Shown here: piece after piece, positions 1 through 10,534 of the stretch | Layout: every line of letters begins with the position of its first letter | Position numbering within the stretch: position 1 is the stretch's first letter | The notes under the pieces: model-generated | What the model was told of the DNA's origin: nothing | The model's database searches: none | The model's input: the letters and a program-made list of their open reading frames with translations, nothing else | Source: Crocodylus rhombifer | Taxonomy: Eukaryota > Chordata > Crocodylia > Crocodylidae | Length of the DNA stretch: 64,000 nt | NCBI GenBank assembly: GCA_038503035.1 | Contig: JAVSML010024420.1 | Coordinates: 124,001-188,000 of the forward strand | Direction of reading: 5' to 3' | Position numbers and translations under genes: made by a program

Positions 1-1920
1 AAAAAACCCTGTGCAAGAGCTAGTGAACAGCATGTTCTTGTAGAAGGGATTGAGGGAACGCAATCCCGACTCCCCGTTTGTAAGCCACTCCTCACCAAAG
101 TGGGGGATCATTTGCTTGAGCACTCCTTTGTATATTCTCCAAGTTGCCCGGTTGCACTACTTGGGCGGGACATACTCACAAAATTGAGGTGCGGATGGCT
201 AGTGGAAGGGTCCTCACCCTATAACACCCCCATTCTTGGAGTGCCAAAGGCAGATGGGGTCTCATACAGACTGGTCCAAGACCTGTGAGCAGTAAATAAG
301 AAGGTCCTTTCAGACCATCCTGTAGTCCCGAACCCTCGCACGATTTTGACACAAGTACCGGGGGAAGCTGAAATATTTTCAGTGCTAGATTTGAAAGATG
401 CTTTCTTCTCCACTCCCCTTCACCGAGAAAGTCAAAAATTGTTTGCTTTTGAATGGGAGGATCCAGATACTTTCCATAAAGCCCAACTCATGTGGACAGT
501 TCTTCCACAAGGATTCATAGCAGCCCCCCATATTTTCGGACTTGCCCTTCAGAAGGACTTGGAGGAGTGGAAGGGATCACACCCCACAGTGACTCTCCTC
601 CAGTATGTGGATGACCTGCTAGTTGCAAGCCCAAACTTGCAGCTCTGCGAGGAAGCCACCAGGTCACTGCTAAACACTCTAGGGGGAAAAGAATATAAAG
701 TCTCTAGAGAGAAAGCCCAAATATGTCAGCCTCAAGTTACATTTTTGGGATATAAGCTCTCAAAAGGAGTCAGAGCCCTGAGTGCAGACGGCATACAGGC
801 AATCCAAGGTCTAACCTCACCTAAGTCACCCAAGGAGCTGTGGGCATTCCTAGGGCTAACTGGGTTCTGTCGACTATGGATATCAGATTATGGTGGGAAG
901 GCTAGACCACTGTATGACTCACTGACTAAGGAGAGTCTCACTAAATGGAAATGGAATAAAGAAATGCAGCATGCCTTTGATCTACTTAAGGCAGCATTAA
1001 TCCAGCCCCCTGCCCTGGCCATCCCAAATAGTAAAAAGCCATATCGACTGTATGTTCATGAGAATCGAGGGGTTGCATCAGGGGTGCTGACACAGCCATC
1101 AGGCCCGACCTGGAGACCCGTGGGATATTACTCAAAGGTTCTAGATCCAGTTGCCCTCGGGTGGCCAGCCTGTCTTCGGGCTGTGGCAGCCACAGCAGAG
1201 GTTGTTGAAGAAGCCCAGAAGATAGTCATGGGTGCGGATATGGAAATACACACCCCTCATGGAGTTCCCCAGATTCTAGGGACTGAGGGAGGAAAGTTTC
1301 TTAACCCCTCCAGACAATCACGGTATGAGATATTTTTGCTCTCTAATCCAGGACTTACTTTCAAACATACTACAGCCTCAAACCCTGCAACCTTGCTGCC
1401 GGAGCCAGGGAAACCAACGCATGACTGTCTTGAGTTCCTGAATCAAACCACACAGGTGCGGCCTGATCTTGCTGAGGACCCAATTGAAGACCCAGATGCT
1501 GAATACTTCGTAGACGGCTCCAGCTCTGTCATCGATGGAAAAAGACGAACAGGATGTGCAGTGGTAACCTTGGATAAGGTAGTATGGATGGAGTCATTGC
1601 TGAGCTCATGGTCAGCACAAGCCGTGCACCTCAGTGCGCGCACCCGAGCATTACAGCTGGGAACAGATCAGCGGGTTAATATATACACTGACTCTCGCTA
1701 TGCTTTTTCTACAGTCCATGTGCACGGACTATTGTGGAAAGAAAGGGGTTTCATTACGGCTTCTGGGAATAAAATTGCTAATGGCCCTCAGATTATCAAG
1801 CTACTAGAGGCACTCCAGCAGCCTAAAGAGGTAGCAGTCATTCATGTGCGGGCCCATGGGAAGGCTGCTGAGGAAAAGCATAAGCTTGGAAATGCAAAGG
1901 CTGATGCAGCAGCAAAGTAA
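1..1920 (+). pseudogene. ERV-1 pol: protease C-terminus, reverse transcriptase, RNase H (broken)
   Basis: Class I (gammaretrovirus-like) pol, open from the first base in frame 1. The protease end reads LLGRDILTKL (about 157-186). It then runs directly into RT sequence (SSPYNTPIL, about 210-240), so roughly the first hundred residues of RT appear to be missing. A TGA at 286-288 replaces the Arg expected after the VQDL motif; the same frame then stays open to the TAA at 1918-1920. RT shows LDLKDAFFS, LPQGF and the catalytic YVDD at 604-615. RNase H starts near 1500 with FVDGSS and contains YTDSRYAF, but the position of the catalytic Glu in the usual AEL motif appears to be His. The element enters the window from the left, so gag and the 5' LTR are not visible. 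It is dead: a stop, a deletion and a lost catalytic residue. Family placement rests on recognised motifs, not on a search. Confidence 0.93.
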
Positions 1921-2032
1921 GCCGCATTTATTGGGGGACAAGCGGAGGAGGTATCCAGGCAGGCCTTGTCCCATGCCATATGGCCATACGTCCAGGATTT
2001 AGTCCCGCAGTATTCCCCTGAAGAAGATAAAT

Positions 2033-3211
2033 TTGCACAGAAAGCTTGTGCAAAAAAGAACTCCCGGGGTGGTGGATAGTACCGGGAGGAAAGGTCATGA
2101 TACCCAGGCCATTGCTTCGGGAGGTGCTGCAACAGCTCCATGCAAGCAAGCAGTAGCCCCAGGGCTATATGTAGAAGCTCAGCGCATTGCTACCAAGTGC
2201 ATCACATGCCAGAAAGTAAACCCTCGAAGGAAACCCCCTGTCCCAATGGGAGGTAGACCCTGGGCAGCGTACCCTGGACAAGCATGGCAGATTGATTTTG
2301 CCGAGCTCCCACGGTCCGGACATCACGGGTTTTTACTTGTCATGGTAGACCAGCTCTCTGGTTGGGTCGAGGCCTGGCCCACCAGGACTGCCACTGCGGC
2401 TACAGTAGTGAAGTATTAGTTGCAGGAGATCATTCCCCGGTATTCCCTGCCTGAATCCATCGAGTCGGATCAAGGACAACACTTTGTGGGAAAGGTGGTT
2501 CAAGAAGTTGCACAAGCTCTCAAGATCCCTTGGAAACTACACACACCATGGAGACCACAGAGTTCAGGACAAGTGGAACGCATGAATAGGGCCTTAAAGA
2601 CTCTACTCACCAAAATCTGTATTGAAACACGCCTTAAGTGGCCTCAAGCATTGCCGCTAGCTCTTACTTGCATTCGAAACACTCCCCGACGGGGCCTTAA
2701 ATTGACCCCATATGAAATTATGTTTGGCAAACCGCCTCGAGTCTTACCCCCTGGGATGCGAGAAAACGTAACTTTTGAATTAGGTAATAGTGAGCTTCAT
2801 ATGTATGTTATTGCTTTGCAGTCTGTCTTGTCTTCTCTTCACAGGTATGCAGCCTCCTTTCAGCGTCTGCCTTTAGAGGTACCGGTACATGACTTCTCCC
2901 CGGGAGACTGGGTCTTGGTGCAGCAGTGGAAAAAGGAACCTTTGACTGAGAGGTGGAGTGGCCCTTTCCAGGTACTTCTAACAACCCACACCACTGTAAA
3001 GATTGCTGGCCATGACCGTTGGGTACACCATACCCGTGTGAAACGACATCCACGAGCGTCAGAGGACATCAACTCCCAAGACAAGCTCACTCCGGAAGCT
3101 GAGTCGTCTTCGGAACAAGAAGCCAGCAAGTGGAGCTGTGAACCTACTGGTGATCTCCAAGTGCGCTTGAGACGGCTTAATCAAAGTTCAGAAAATCAGA
3201 CAAGGAAGTAA
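2033..3211 (+). pseudogene. ERV-1 pol: integrase (broken)
   Basis: Integrase of the same provirus, which would insert viral DNA into the host chromosome. Between 1921 and about 2180 the reading frame shifts twice (frame 1, then 3, then 2), destroying the histidines of the N-terminal zinc finger; its CxxC half (CITC) survives near 2198. The catalytic core is in frame 2 with Asp at 2294-2296, Asp at 2468-2470 and Glu at 2576-2578, giving exact DDx35E spacing. An in-frame TAG at 2417-2419 interrupts the core. The C-terminal GPY/F-type domain (PGDWVLV, GPFQVL) is readable at about 2900-3050, and the frame ends with TAA at 3209-3211. The core is unusually well preserved compared with the N-terminus. 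Confidence 0.92.
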
Positions 3212-3389
3212 CAAAAAAAAAAAGTTTAGGCTGTATTTGATCTCAAGAGAGGGAGAATATAGTGGGAATCTTAATATGCCTTGTTGTTATCTATGTGGTA
3301 AAAGAGGCAGGATTGAATCGCCTTAGCCGCCACCCTATATCCCCATTCCCCCAATTGCTCCCCCAGAAGCAAATTTTATGTTGACATGA

Positions 3390-3540
3390 TGGAAAGAATT
3401 GCAGGTACCTTCAATCTCACCAACTGCTGGGCCTGTGGGGGACTCCAAGAGGCCGGAGGCCGGTGGCCTTGGAGGTCTTTTCCTTTGGCCCCAAAGTGGC
3501 TAGTGAGTTGCAAGGCAGATGTTAAGAGTACTAGTTAAGA
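3390..3540 (+). pseudogene. ERV-1 env remnant
   Basis: A short stretch between integrase and the polypurine tract reads NLTNCWACGG and nearby Trp/Pro-rich residues (about 3410-3475). This resembles the NxTNCWxC-type surface-subunit motif of gammaretroviral envelopes. The rest of env is absent: only about 360 bases separate the integrase stop from the 3' LTR. The call is an inference from one motif and from position. Confidence 0.5.
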
Positions 3541-3561
3541 ATGGGGAGCAGAAAGCATCTT

Positions 3562-3571
3562 GAGGGGGGAA
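3562..3571 (+). promoter_or_regulatory. ERV-1 polypurine tract
   Basis: The purine run gaggggggaa lies immediately upstream of the LTR start. This is the expected site of plus-strand priming in reverse transcription. A 15-base sequence (aatattgttagaaat) then occurs twice in a row across 3570-3601, so the exact LTR boundary is slightly ambiguous. Confidence 0.7.
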
Positions 3572-3574
3572 TAT

Positions 3575-4401
3575 TGTTAGAAATAGAATATTGTTAGAAA
3601 TGCGCAGCTTGCATCTTGCACCTGATAAGGAAGAAATACTGCCAAGGACTTTTTTCTTTCCCAGCCTTGCCACAGCCTTTCTCCCCCTCACCTGCCTTAA
3701 GTCTTTCTCATGCGGATTGCAGGAGCCAAAATTCAATTATCTGTGTCCTTGAAAGCGGGGGGGGGTGGAATTAAACTTTTGGTGACCTGTTGTAGTTTCT
3801 GAGCATGCTTAATTAGCTGATGCATATTTACCTCTCCGCCCTGAACACTTAAGTAGTTAATTATACTATATATGCGATGTATTTTGTGATGTAACTTACA
3901 TGTATGCTTGTATGAAATGGAAGTAAGCTGTCAGAGTTCCTGTTTCTGCACACGTGCCCAGGACAGAGAAGATAAATTTCGCTTGCAAACACCAATGCTT
4001 GTTCAGAGTAATCTGAGTACCTGACTCTGCTCTGACCTTTGTTTGCAAACAAATACCACCATTGTGCCGTTTAATGTATGTGTGTCTGTGATCTCTGCAT
4101 GCCTCCTAAGAAATGAACCGCCTTTGTGCAACATGCGGAGGCCTTGAGGGAGGGCAACAAGGCAGAAACCCAAGCCCACAGCAGGCAGTGCACAGCCTCC
4201 ACCCTGCACATGGATCTCGGGGGCATGGGTTCTTTTCTGTTTGGGGAAAGGATCTCTCCCAGACTGTGGAGAAAAGATTTCTCCTGGATTGTGGAGAGGT
4301 GAAAATGGCATCCCACCCACAGAGCTAATCAAACTCCCCAGTCAAACTCAGTAAAGGCTTTGTTACACAGTAATTTTGGGTGGCTCCTGGAGCTCTTAAC
4401 A
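3575..4401 (+). repeat. ERV-1 3' long terminal repeat
   Basis: The LTR begins TGTTAG next to the polypurine tract and ends CTTAACA, giving an imperfect inverted terminal repeat TGTTAG/CTTAACA. A TATA-like AT-rich stretch lies near 3863-3875. A polyadenylation-like AGTAAA (4350-4355) sits about 46 bases before the end, in a U5-like context rich in GGCTCCTGGAGC. Length is about 827 bp. The 5' LTR is outside the window, so identity between LTRs and age cannot be estimated here. Confidence 0.75.
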
Positions 4402-4420
4402 CCTGGACTGTCCACACATT

Positions 4421-5199
4421 AGCTAGGGATCAGAAGTGATCAGAAACTGGTTTAAACCTGTAACAGAACAGATGTTCAGCACACATAAACCAGTTTTAGA
4501 ATGGCTGAAACCAGTTTGAGATAAACATGGTTGAATGTAGTTATCAGACTTAAGTAATTTGGGTCAAAGTGGTTTAAGCAAGTTCTGTCCCAGACCTCTT
4601 GCTGATTTAAGATAAATCTGACTCCACCAGCATCCCAGCATGCTCTCTGGGTTGGGCGGCACTCTCTGCTCCATAGCAGGACTGGCCCCTCCCGTTTGCT
4701 CCCTGACGGAACTGCAGGCTGCTCACTCCCTTCCCCCTCACCACTGCCCGGTAAGCAGGAATTCCCCCCTCCCCTTTTCCTTGACAAGATCTGTCTGTGT
4801 ATTAGCTAGCAGACCACATGCTGGCTATGGTCCATGTTGAATCAATAGGAAGACTCAACAGGTAACTAGTAATGTCCCTTAGTTATTTTCTTTAATTTGG
4901 TGATAAACACTGAGTTAGGTGATAAACACTTCTGTCAATTCCCTGCTGAGATAACCAGAGTGTCCTGTCAGAGCCTGGCCATGACCCCTCTCCTGCCCCC
5001 CCTCAGCTCAATACTGTGGAAGGGAAGGGAGGGCTGCTCTAGTGCCCCCCCAGATTCTAGCTTGAGCCACTGCAGGTATATACCTGCATTTCTGGGATGT
5101 CTGTCTGGTTACAAAACTGATTTAGCCTAGCCAGGTTAGACTAACCTGCAAAGATTGAATCAATTCAGGCTCAGGCTGTTTGAATGTCTCTCCCTAGCC
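4421..5199. mobile_element. GGCTAGGG-ended non-autonomous DNA transposon, copy A
   Basis: The terminal sequences agctagggatcag (left) and ctctccctagcc (right) are inverted, and the element is flanked by the 3-bp direct repeat ATT (4418-4420 and 5200-5202). Just inside the ends lie the family's shared blocks: a left arm with repeated 'aaccagtttctgatcactt' motifs (here reverse-complemented) and a right arm with 'gattgaatcaattcaggctc'. There is no transposase frame. It sits 19 bp beyond the ERV-1 LTR. Four other copies occur in this window (13301, 18139, 21362, 28903). A 3-bp duplication with GG-starting ends suggests PIF/Harbinger, but the superfamily is not proven. Confidence 0.85.
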
Positions 5200-5221
5200 A
5201 TTATTACCTGACCACTACCCT

Positions 5222-5584
5222 ATGCTCCTTATCCATATGGGCATAAATGACATGGCTTGGAGCACTCCCAGCCAGGTCATGAAGTGCTACAGGGATCTGG
5301 GAGCGGGGCTTCACGGATTGGGGGCACAGGTGATGTTCTCTTTGATCCTCCCAGTCTTGGGATACGGGCCAAGGAGGGAGAAGAGGATCCAGGTAGTGAA
5401 CCAAAGACTGCAGCGCTGGTATCACTGGGAAGGCTTTGGTGAGAGAAGCAATAAGCTGCTGGGAAGGGATGGCCTCCACCTCTCTCTGCTGGGGAGGAGG
5501 CTCTTCTCAGCCAGACTGGCTGACCAGCTCCATCAGGTTTTAAACTCAGCCCGCTGGGGGATGTGGGGACTACTGGCCCGCTAA
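5222..5584 (+). pseudogene. CR1 ORF1 remnant with SGNH-type esterase domain
   Basis: The C-terminal part of CR1 ORF1. It reads LLIHMGINDMAW (block III-like GxND) near the start and GRDGLHLS (block V-like DxxH) at about residues 81-88 of the 120-residue frame. These are the conserved blocks of the esterase/lipase-like domain known from CR1 ORF1 proteins. The N-terminal part, including the nucleophile Ser block and any PHD-like finger, is lost to 5' truncation. The stop at 5582-5584 slightly overlaps the start of the ORF2 region, the usual tight arrangement. Confidence 0.8.
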
Positions 5585-6403
5585 GCAAGCCTTGCAAAGC
5601 CAGAAGCCAAAGGCACTCAAGGGATCCCACCCCTGCCCCAGCCCTAGAACAAACTGTAGGCAAGGCAAGGGCCCCCAAGGGGACACTTGCCTGCCTGTAC
5701 ACAAATGCCAGGAGCTTGGGGAATAAACAGGAGGAACTTGTCCTCCTGCTAAACGAAAATAAATATGATGTCATAGGGATAACAGAGACCTGGTGGGACT
5801 CCACCCATGACTGGGCCATGGGTACAGATGGCTATACCCTGTACAGGAGAGACAGAGTGGGCAAAAGGGGTGGGGGTGTAGCTCTCTATGTTAAGGAAAG
5901 CTACGCGTATGTGCAAGCCGACATTGGCACCCACAGTGGACAACTTGAAACCCTCTGGGTGAAAATCCAAGGGGAATAGCACAAGGGACACTATGGTGGG
6001 AAGCTACTACAGACCCCCTACCAAGGATCAAGACCTTGACCAGGAGTTTGCCAGGGAGTTGGCTGAGGTTGCACGCTCCAGGTGCATGGTTATCATGGGA
6101 GACTTCAACTACCCAAGCATCTCACGGGAAGAGCACTCGGCCAAATCCAAGTGGTGTCAAAGCTTTCTCTCATACGTGAATGAGCTCTATCTGATGCAGG
6201 AAGTCTATGGACCTATAAGAGGTAAAGCACTGCTTGACCTGGTACTAGCAACTGGGGATGACCCAATCAGTGACCTAATGATGGAAGGGAAGCTGGCTGA
6301 TAGTGACCACGAAATGATCACCTTCACCATCCACTGTAAAGCTGCAAGTCAGTCAGTAATACAGAAGTCCTCGACTTCAGGAAAGCTGACTTTGACAAGC
6401 TAA
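5585..6403 (+). pseudogene. CR1 ORF2 endonuclease domain (frameshifted)
   Basis: AP-like endonuclease that would nick target DNA for priming. It carries NARSL, ITETWW (catalytic Glu), a GGGVALYV stretch, MGDFNYP (catalytic Asp/Asn) and SDHEMI (terminal Asp-His). The first part is in frame 1 up to a TAG near 5978 and the rest in frame 2 from about 5990, so one frameshift splits the domain. The signature residues themselves are intact, which suggests that the break came after insertion. Confidence 0.88.
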
Positions 6404-6739
6404 GGAGGCTCATCAGTGAGGCCCTAAAGGGCCAAAACTGAAAGGGAAGTGGAATGCATGACAAGTGGCTGCCTCTCAAGGGAGCAATCCTGGATGCGCA
6501 AGCAAAGTCAATCCCATCTCAGAGGAAAGGCAGTAAAAGGGCACACCAGCCCCCTTTGCTCTCCAGGGAACTAGCAGACCTCCTGCATCTTAAAAGAAAG
6601 ACCTAAAAAGGATGGAGGACTGGACCCACCCCCAATGTCGGAACACTGGTCTGGACCTGCAGAGAACAAACCAGGAAAGCCAAGGCTGCAACGGAACTCC
6701 AACTAGCTACAAATATCAACGACAATAAAAAGTCATTTT

Positions 6740-8399
6740 TTAGATATGTGGGGACCCGGAGGAAAAGCAAGGGCAAAATTGGACCCCTGCTAAACCAGAT
6801 AGGACAACTGACAACTGATGCCCAGGAAAAAGCAAACTTACTAAATGGGTACTTCGCATCAGTTTTAACCTTTCCCATGGGATCCCCCTGCCCACTATGG
6901 GACAGGGAGGCCTGGGTGATAGAGATCCCTTACCCTCCATAAATGCTGACCTTGTGAAGGAACACCTTGAGAGGCTGGATACCTTCAAGTCAGCTGTCCC
7001 TGACAGTTTATACCCCAGGGGACTCAAGGACCTAGATAGCATTATAGCCCAGGCCCTCTCTCCTGGTGCTCTGAAGTGCCTGAAGACAGGAAGAAGGCCA
7101 ATGTGGTGCCTATCTTCAAGAAAGGGAGGAAAGTGGATCCGGCAAACCACAGGCCCATCAGCCTAACCTCTATCCTGGGGAAGGTCTTGGAAAAAATGAT
7201 CAAAGAAGCCATCCTTAACAAACTGGCTGACAGCGAGATTCTGAGGGACAGCCAGCATGGGTTTGTTGCGGGTAGCTCTTGCCTGATCAATCTTATTTCC
7301 TTTTATGATCAGGTGACCGATCACCTGGACAAGGAAGAAGTGATTGATGTCATATATCTTGACTTCAAAAAAGCCTTCAATCTGGTATCCCATGATCACC
7401 TCTTAGCAAAACTGGTTAACTGCGGTCTTGGCCTCACTGCAATCCGTTGGCTGGGGAATTGGCTCCGCAGAAGGTGGTGGTCAATGGAAGTCAATTGTCG
7501 TGGTGTCCTGTGACCAGTGGGGTCCCTCAAGGCTCTGTCCTAGGGCCTATACTTTTTAACATCTTCATCAATGATGTAGACATTGGTGTCAGAAGTGGAC
7601 TGACCAAGTTCACTGACACCACCAAACTTTGGGGTAAATCATCCACACCTGAGGACAGGAGGGCAATCCAGGCAGACCTTGACAGGCTCAGGAACTGGGC
7701 AGATGAGAACCTGATGGTGTTTAACACTGAAAAATAAGGTTTTCCACCTTGAAAGGAAAAACCTGCAGCACGCTTATAGGCTTCAAAGTGCTTTTTAGCA
7801 CTACGGACAAAAGGGACTTGGGGGTCATGGTTGACCATGAGATGAACATGAGCCTTCAGTGTGATGCTGCAACTAGTAAAGCGAGCAAAATGTTGGCCTG
7901 CATCCATAGATGCTTCTCAAGTAAATCCCAGGATATCATTCTCCTGTTGTATTTGGCTTTGGTGAGGCTGCAACTGGAGTAATACATCCAGTTTTCGGCT
8001 CCACAATACAAAAAGGATGTGGAGAAGCTTGAGAGAGTGCAGAGAAAAGCCATGTGCATGATCAGAGGTCAGGAATACAGGCCTTATGATGAGAGGCTGA
8101 GAGCCATGGGAGTTTTCAGCCTGGAAAAGCACAGGCTCAGGGGTCATCTGGTGGCCACCTATAAGTTTATCAGGGGTGCTCACCAGGATCTGGGGGAACG
8201 TCTGTTCACCACAGTACCCCAAGGGATGATAAGGTTGGATGTTCACAAATTCCTCCATTTCAGGCTGGACACAAAGAAGAACTTCTTTACTGTCCAAGCC
8301 CCCAAGGTTTGGAACAGACTGCCCCCAGAAGTGGTTCAAGTGCCTACCTTGAAAGCCTTCAAGAGACATTTGGATACTTATCTTGCTGGGATCCTATGA
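6740..8399 (+). pseudogene. CR1 ORF2 reverse transcriptase and C-terminal domain (broken)
   Basis: The reverse transcriptase is spread over all three frames. Visible blocks are GYFASV (about 6850), VPIFKKG (about 7106), HRPISLTS, QHGFVAGSSCL, VIYLDFKKAF (about 7350), SGVPQGSVLGP and NIFINDV. The catalytic FADD motif is degraded to FTDT (about 7609-7620), so this copy could not polymerise. The C-terminal part (7749-8399) ends with the typical RNRLPPEVV- and LKAFKRHLD-like sequence just before the 3' UTR. Confidence 0.9.
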
Positions 8400-8475
8400 T
8401 CCCTGCTGACTTCCTGCCCCTGGGCTCAATGATCTTCCGAGGTCCCTTCCAGCCCCAGTGTCTATGATTCTATAA

Positions 8476-10534
8476 ACATACTCAGTATGTTTATTGAGGA
8501 TATGGCTGGGAACTAGACACACTAATGAGTGTACTTTTTAGTGAAATATTTGAACTGAAAGTTGACATCTTCCTTAAAAAACTCAGTAATAGAGAGGTCT
8601 CCCTGAGCCATCTACTTCTGAGGAGACAGACAAAAATGGAGGACACTCCAAGGGCAGGGCATTTCTCTGCTGCCAGACCCTATGAGGTCCCTATACAGAT
8701 ATGCACAGAAGAGCTCTGTAGACTCTAGTATAATGCAGACTCAAGTACAGTCTGCAGAATCTAGTACAAAAGAAAATGTAAGCATGTGATACAAAACAGA
8801 GTAGGCACTGTATATATTATCTGCACCACAAAGCCTCATTGAGTTCAAAACACAGAACTCATCTAAGGAAACCCTTTAACTTGGGTTTTTTTCTTGTCAG
8901 TAAAGATAAAGCAAAACTGAGTTTGAACAAAAAAGAAGTCGTCACAAATGGAACAAAAAGGGTTCTGCAAAATAATCTCTACCAGCCTGGTTTGCCTTTG
9001 CTTCTCTGTGGCTTCGTGGCTACTTAATCCACTCCTATCTTCTATCTACTGCATAGATCTCTGGTTAAGTGGCCTTCTTCAGACTGAATCATATTTGATC
9101 TGCTTTTTCTGCCATGGCATTTCAAATGGAATTAACCCATAGCCTGCTAATTCTGACGTTTACGACATTGAGCCCAAGAATCTCTTTGCACATGCGTTTA
9201 AACACACAAATACACACACACACACACACACACCTGTTGTCTTTTTTCCTTAGCTTGTTTACCTTTGCATTTCCCTAGAGAATTTTTTTCCAATAACAAA
9301 TCCACAACACAAATGAAGTGCAAAGTTCCAATACACTATGGCCATGTGAGCTAGGCTGGCACAAAGAAGAACAGCATATGAGTAAAACCCTCTTGGAGAA
9401 TACAGACAGCACAGGTAGTATCTGCACTGCCTCTTAGGCAGCCTTCAGCAAGTGGAAGGGAAGACAGCAACGGCCAGAGGAGTGAGGAGGCAACACTAAA
9501 TCAGTCTTGTGCCCCAAAAGTTCTGCATCCCTGTAATGGCCCATGTAGGTTACTGCACTAGAAATGCTCTGGAGGTTGCTTTAGCTTGTGCTGGGGAGAT
9601 GAACTTGAACAGGGATGCTACAAGTTGATTATTTCCTGGTAATATCAGTAGGAATTTTTAAATTGCAAGTAAGCTAGAGGAAAAACAAAAACTAAAACAG
9701 GCTCTTGTCTTATACACTGCAGTTTCGTACTCTTTAAAATATGGATGAGATCTTAAAAATACAAAAAGCCAAAACCTACATATTATATTAGGGATTGATT
9801 GGTAATGTTGAAATACCTGAACAGCAGTGCATATTGACAGCCATGGAATTAAGCAGGCAATTGATTTTGATCTGGATAGCAGTGAATCTAGGAATACTTT
9901 TGTTCAATAAACCTTCCTAGTGAAACAGGAAGAATTAACAAAAGAAAAAACAAAACTGCTGCCATTTGCTTGTATCAACCAGGTAAGAAATTTATTATCC
10001 AAATTAAGTACATACATCCTAATTTGCAACTCCATGAGTGTGCCTACAATGTGCCTGACTAGTCTGTGCAGAAAATTTAGGAACATTAAACTGGGGCCCC
10101 ACACGCATCTGAATGTGTGCCCGTTGGAAGAAAATTTGCTCCCAACAGGAGCAGTTCTGTTTAGGGCTGTTTCTACCCTACTCTGCTCCCCTGCAGCAGC
10201 CAGGGGGAGCTCCAGGCTCCCCTGGGTGTCAGTTCTAGGCTGGCAGTAGGCACAGGGGCTTGTCCCCATCTCTGCAGGGCATGGAAGAGCTGTTCTGGCT
10301 ATGAGAAAGCTGCCTCTCCACCCTTGTGGCCTCCTTTCTACTTAGGCTGACCAGGAGCAATTTGTTTCCAGTCAGCATCTACATGCACACTTCATTGCAT
10401 TAGTTTAATGCACCAATTTCTAGTATCTGTATCTACAGGTACTAGAAAATAGCTCATTAGGCTATTTTACTATGCAGTAACTGCTTTCCACATGTAAATG
10501 CAGACATTTTACTGTGCATACATTTCATATAGAC
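8476..10534. other. No gene seen; contains an (AC)n microsatellite
   Basis: AT-rich, unremarkable sequence between the CR1 and the hAT-like element. The only clear structure is an (AC) dinucleotide run at about 9212-9233. Short open frames here have no recognisable motifs. Confidence 0.6.
9212..9233. repeat. (AC)n microsatellite
   Basis: About eleven uninterrupted AC units, preceded by a broken part of the same repeat from 9202. Confidence 0.97.

Larger units (their letters stand above)
5203..8475 (+). mobile_element. CR1 LINE, long 5'-truncated copy
   Basis: A non-LTR retrotransposon of the CR1 clade with an ORF1 esterase remnant, AP-endonuclease, reverse transcriptase and a diagnostic 3' end: 'ggtcccttccagcccc' followed by tctatgattctata at 8461-8474. 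It starts abruptly beside transposon copy A, inside ORF1, as expected from 5' truncation during target-primed reverse transcription. Many frameshifts and stops make it inactive. It is the longest CR1 copy in the window and is antisense to the PCDH11X exon. Confidence 0.93.

Noticed and set aside
5277..5819. 180-residue minus-strand frame
   Set aside because: Complement of the CR1 ORF1/endonuclease region; the plus strand carries the recognisable domains.
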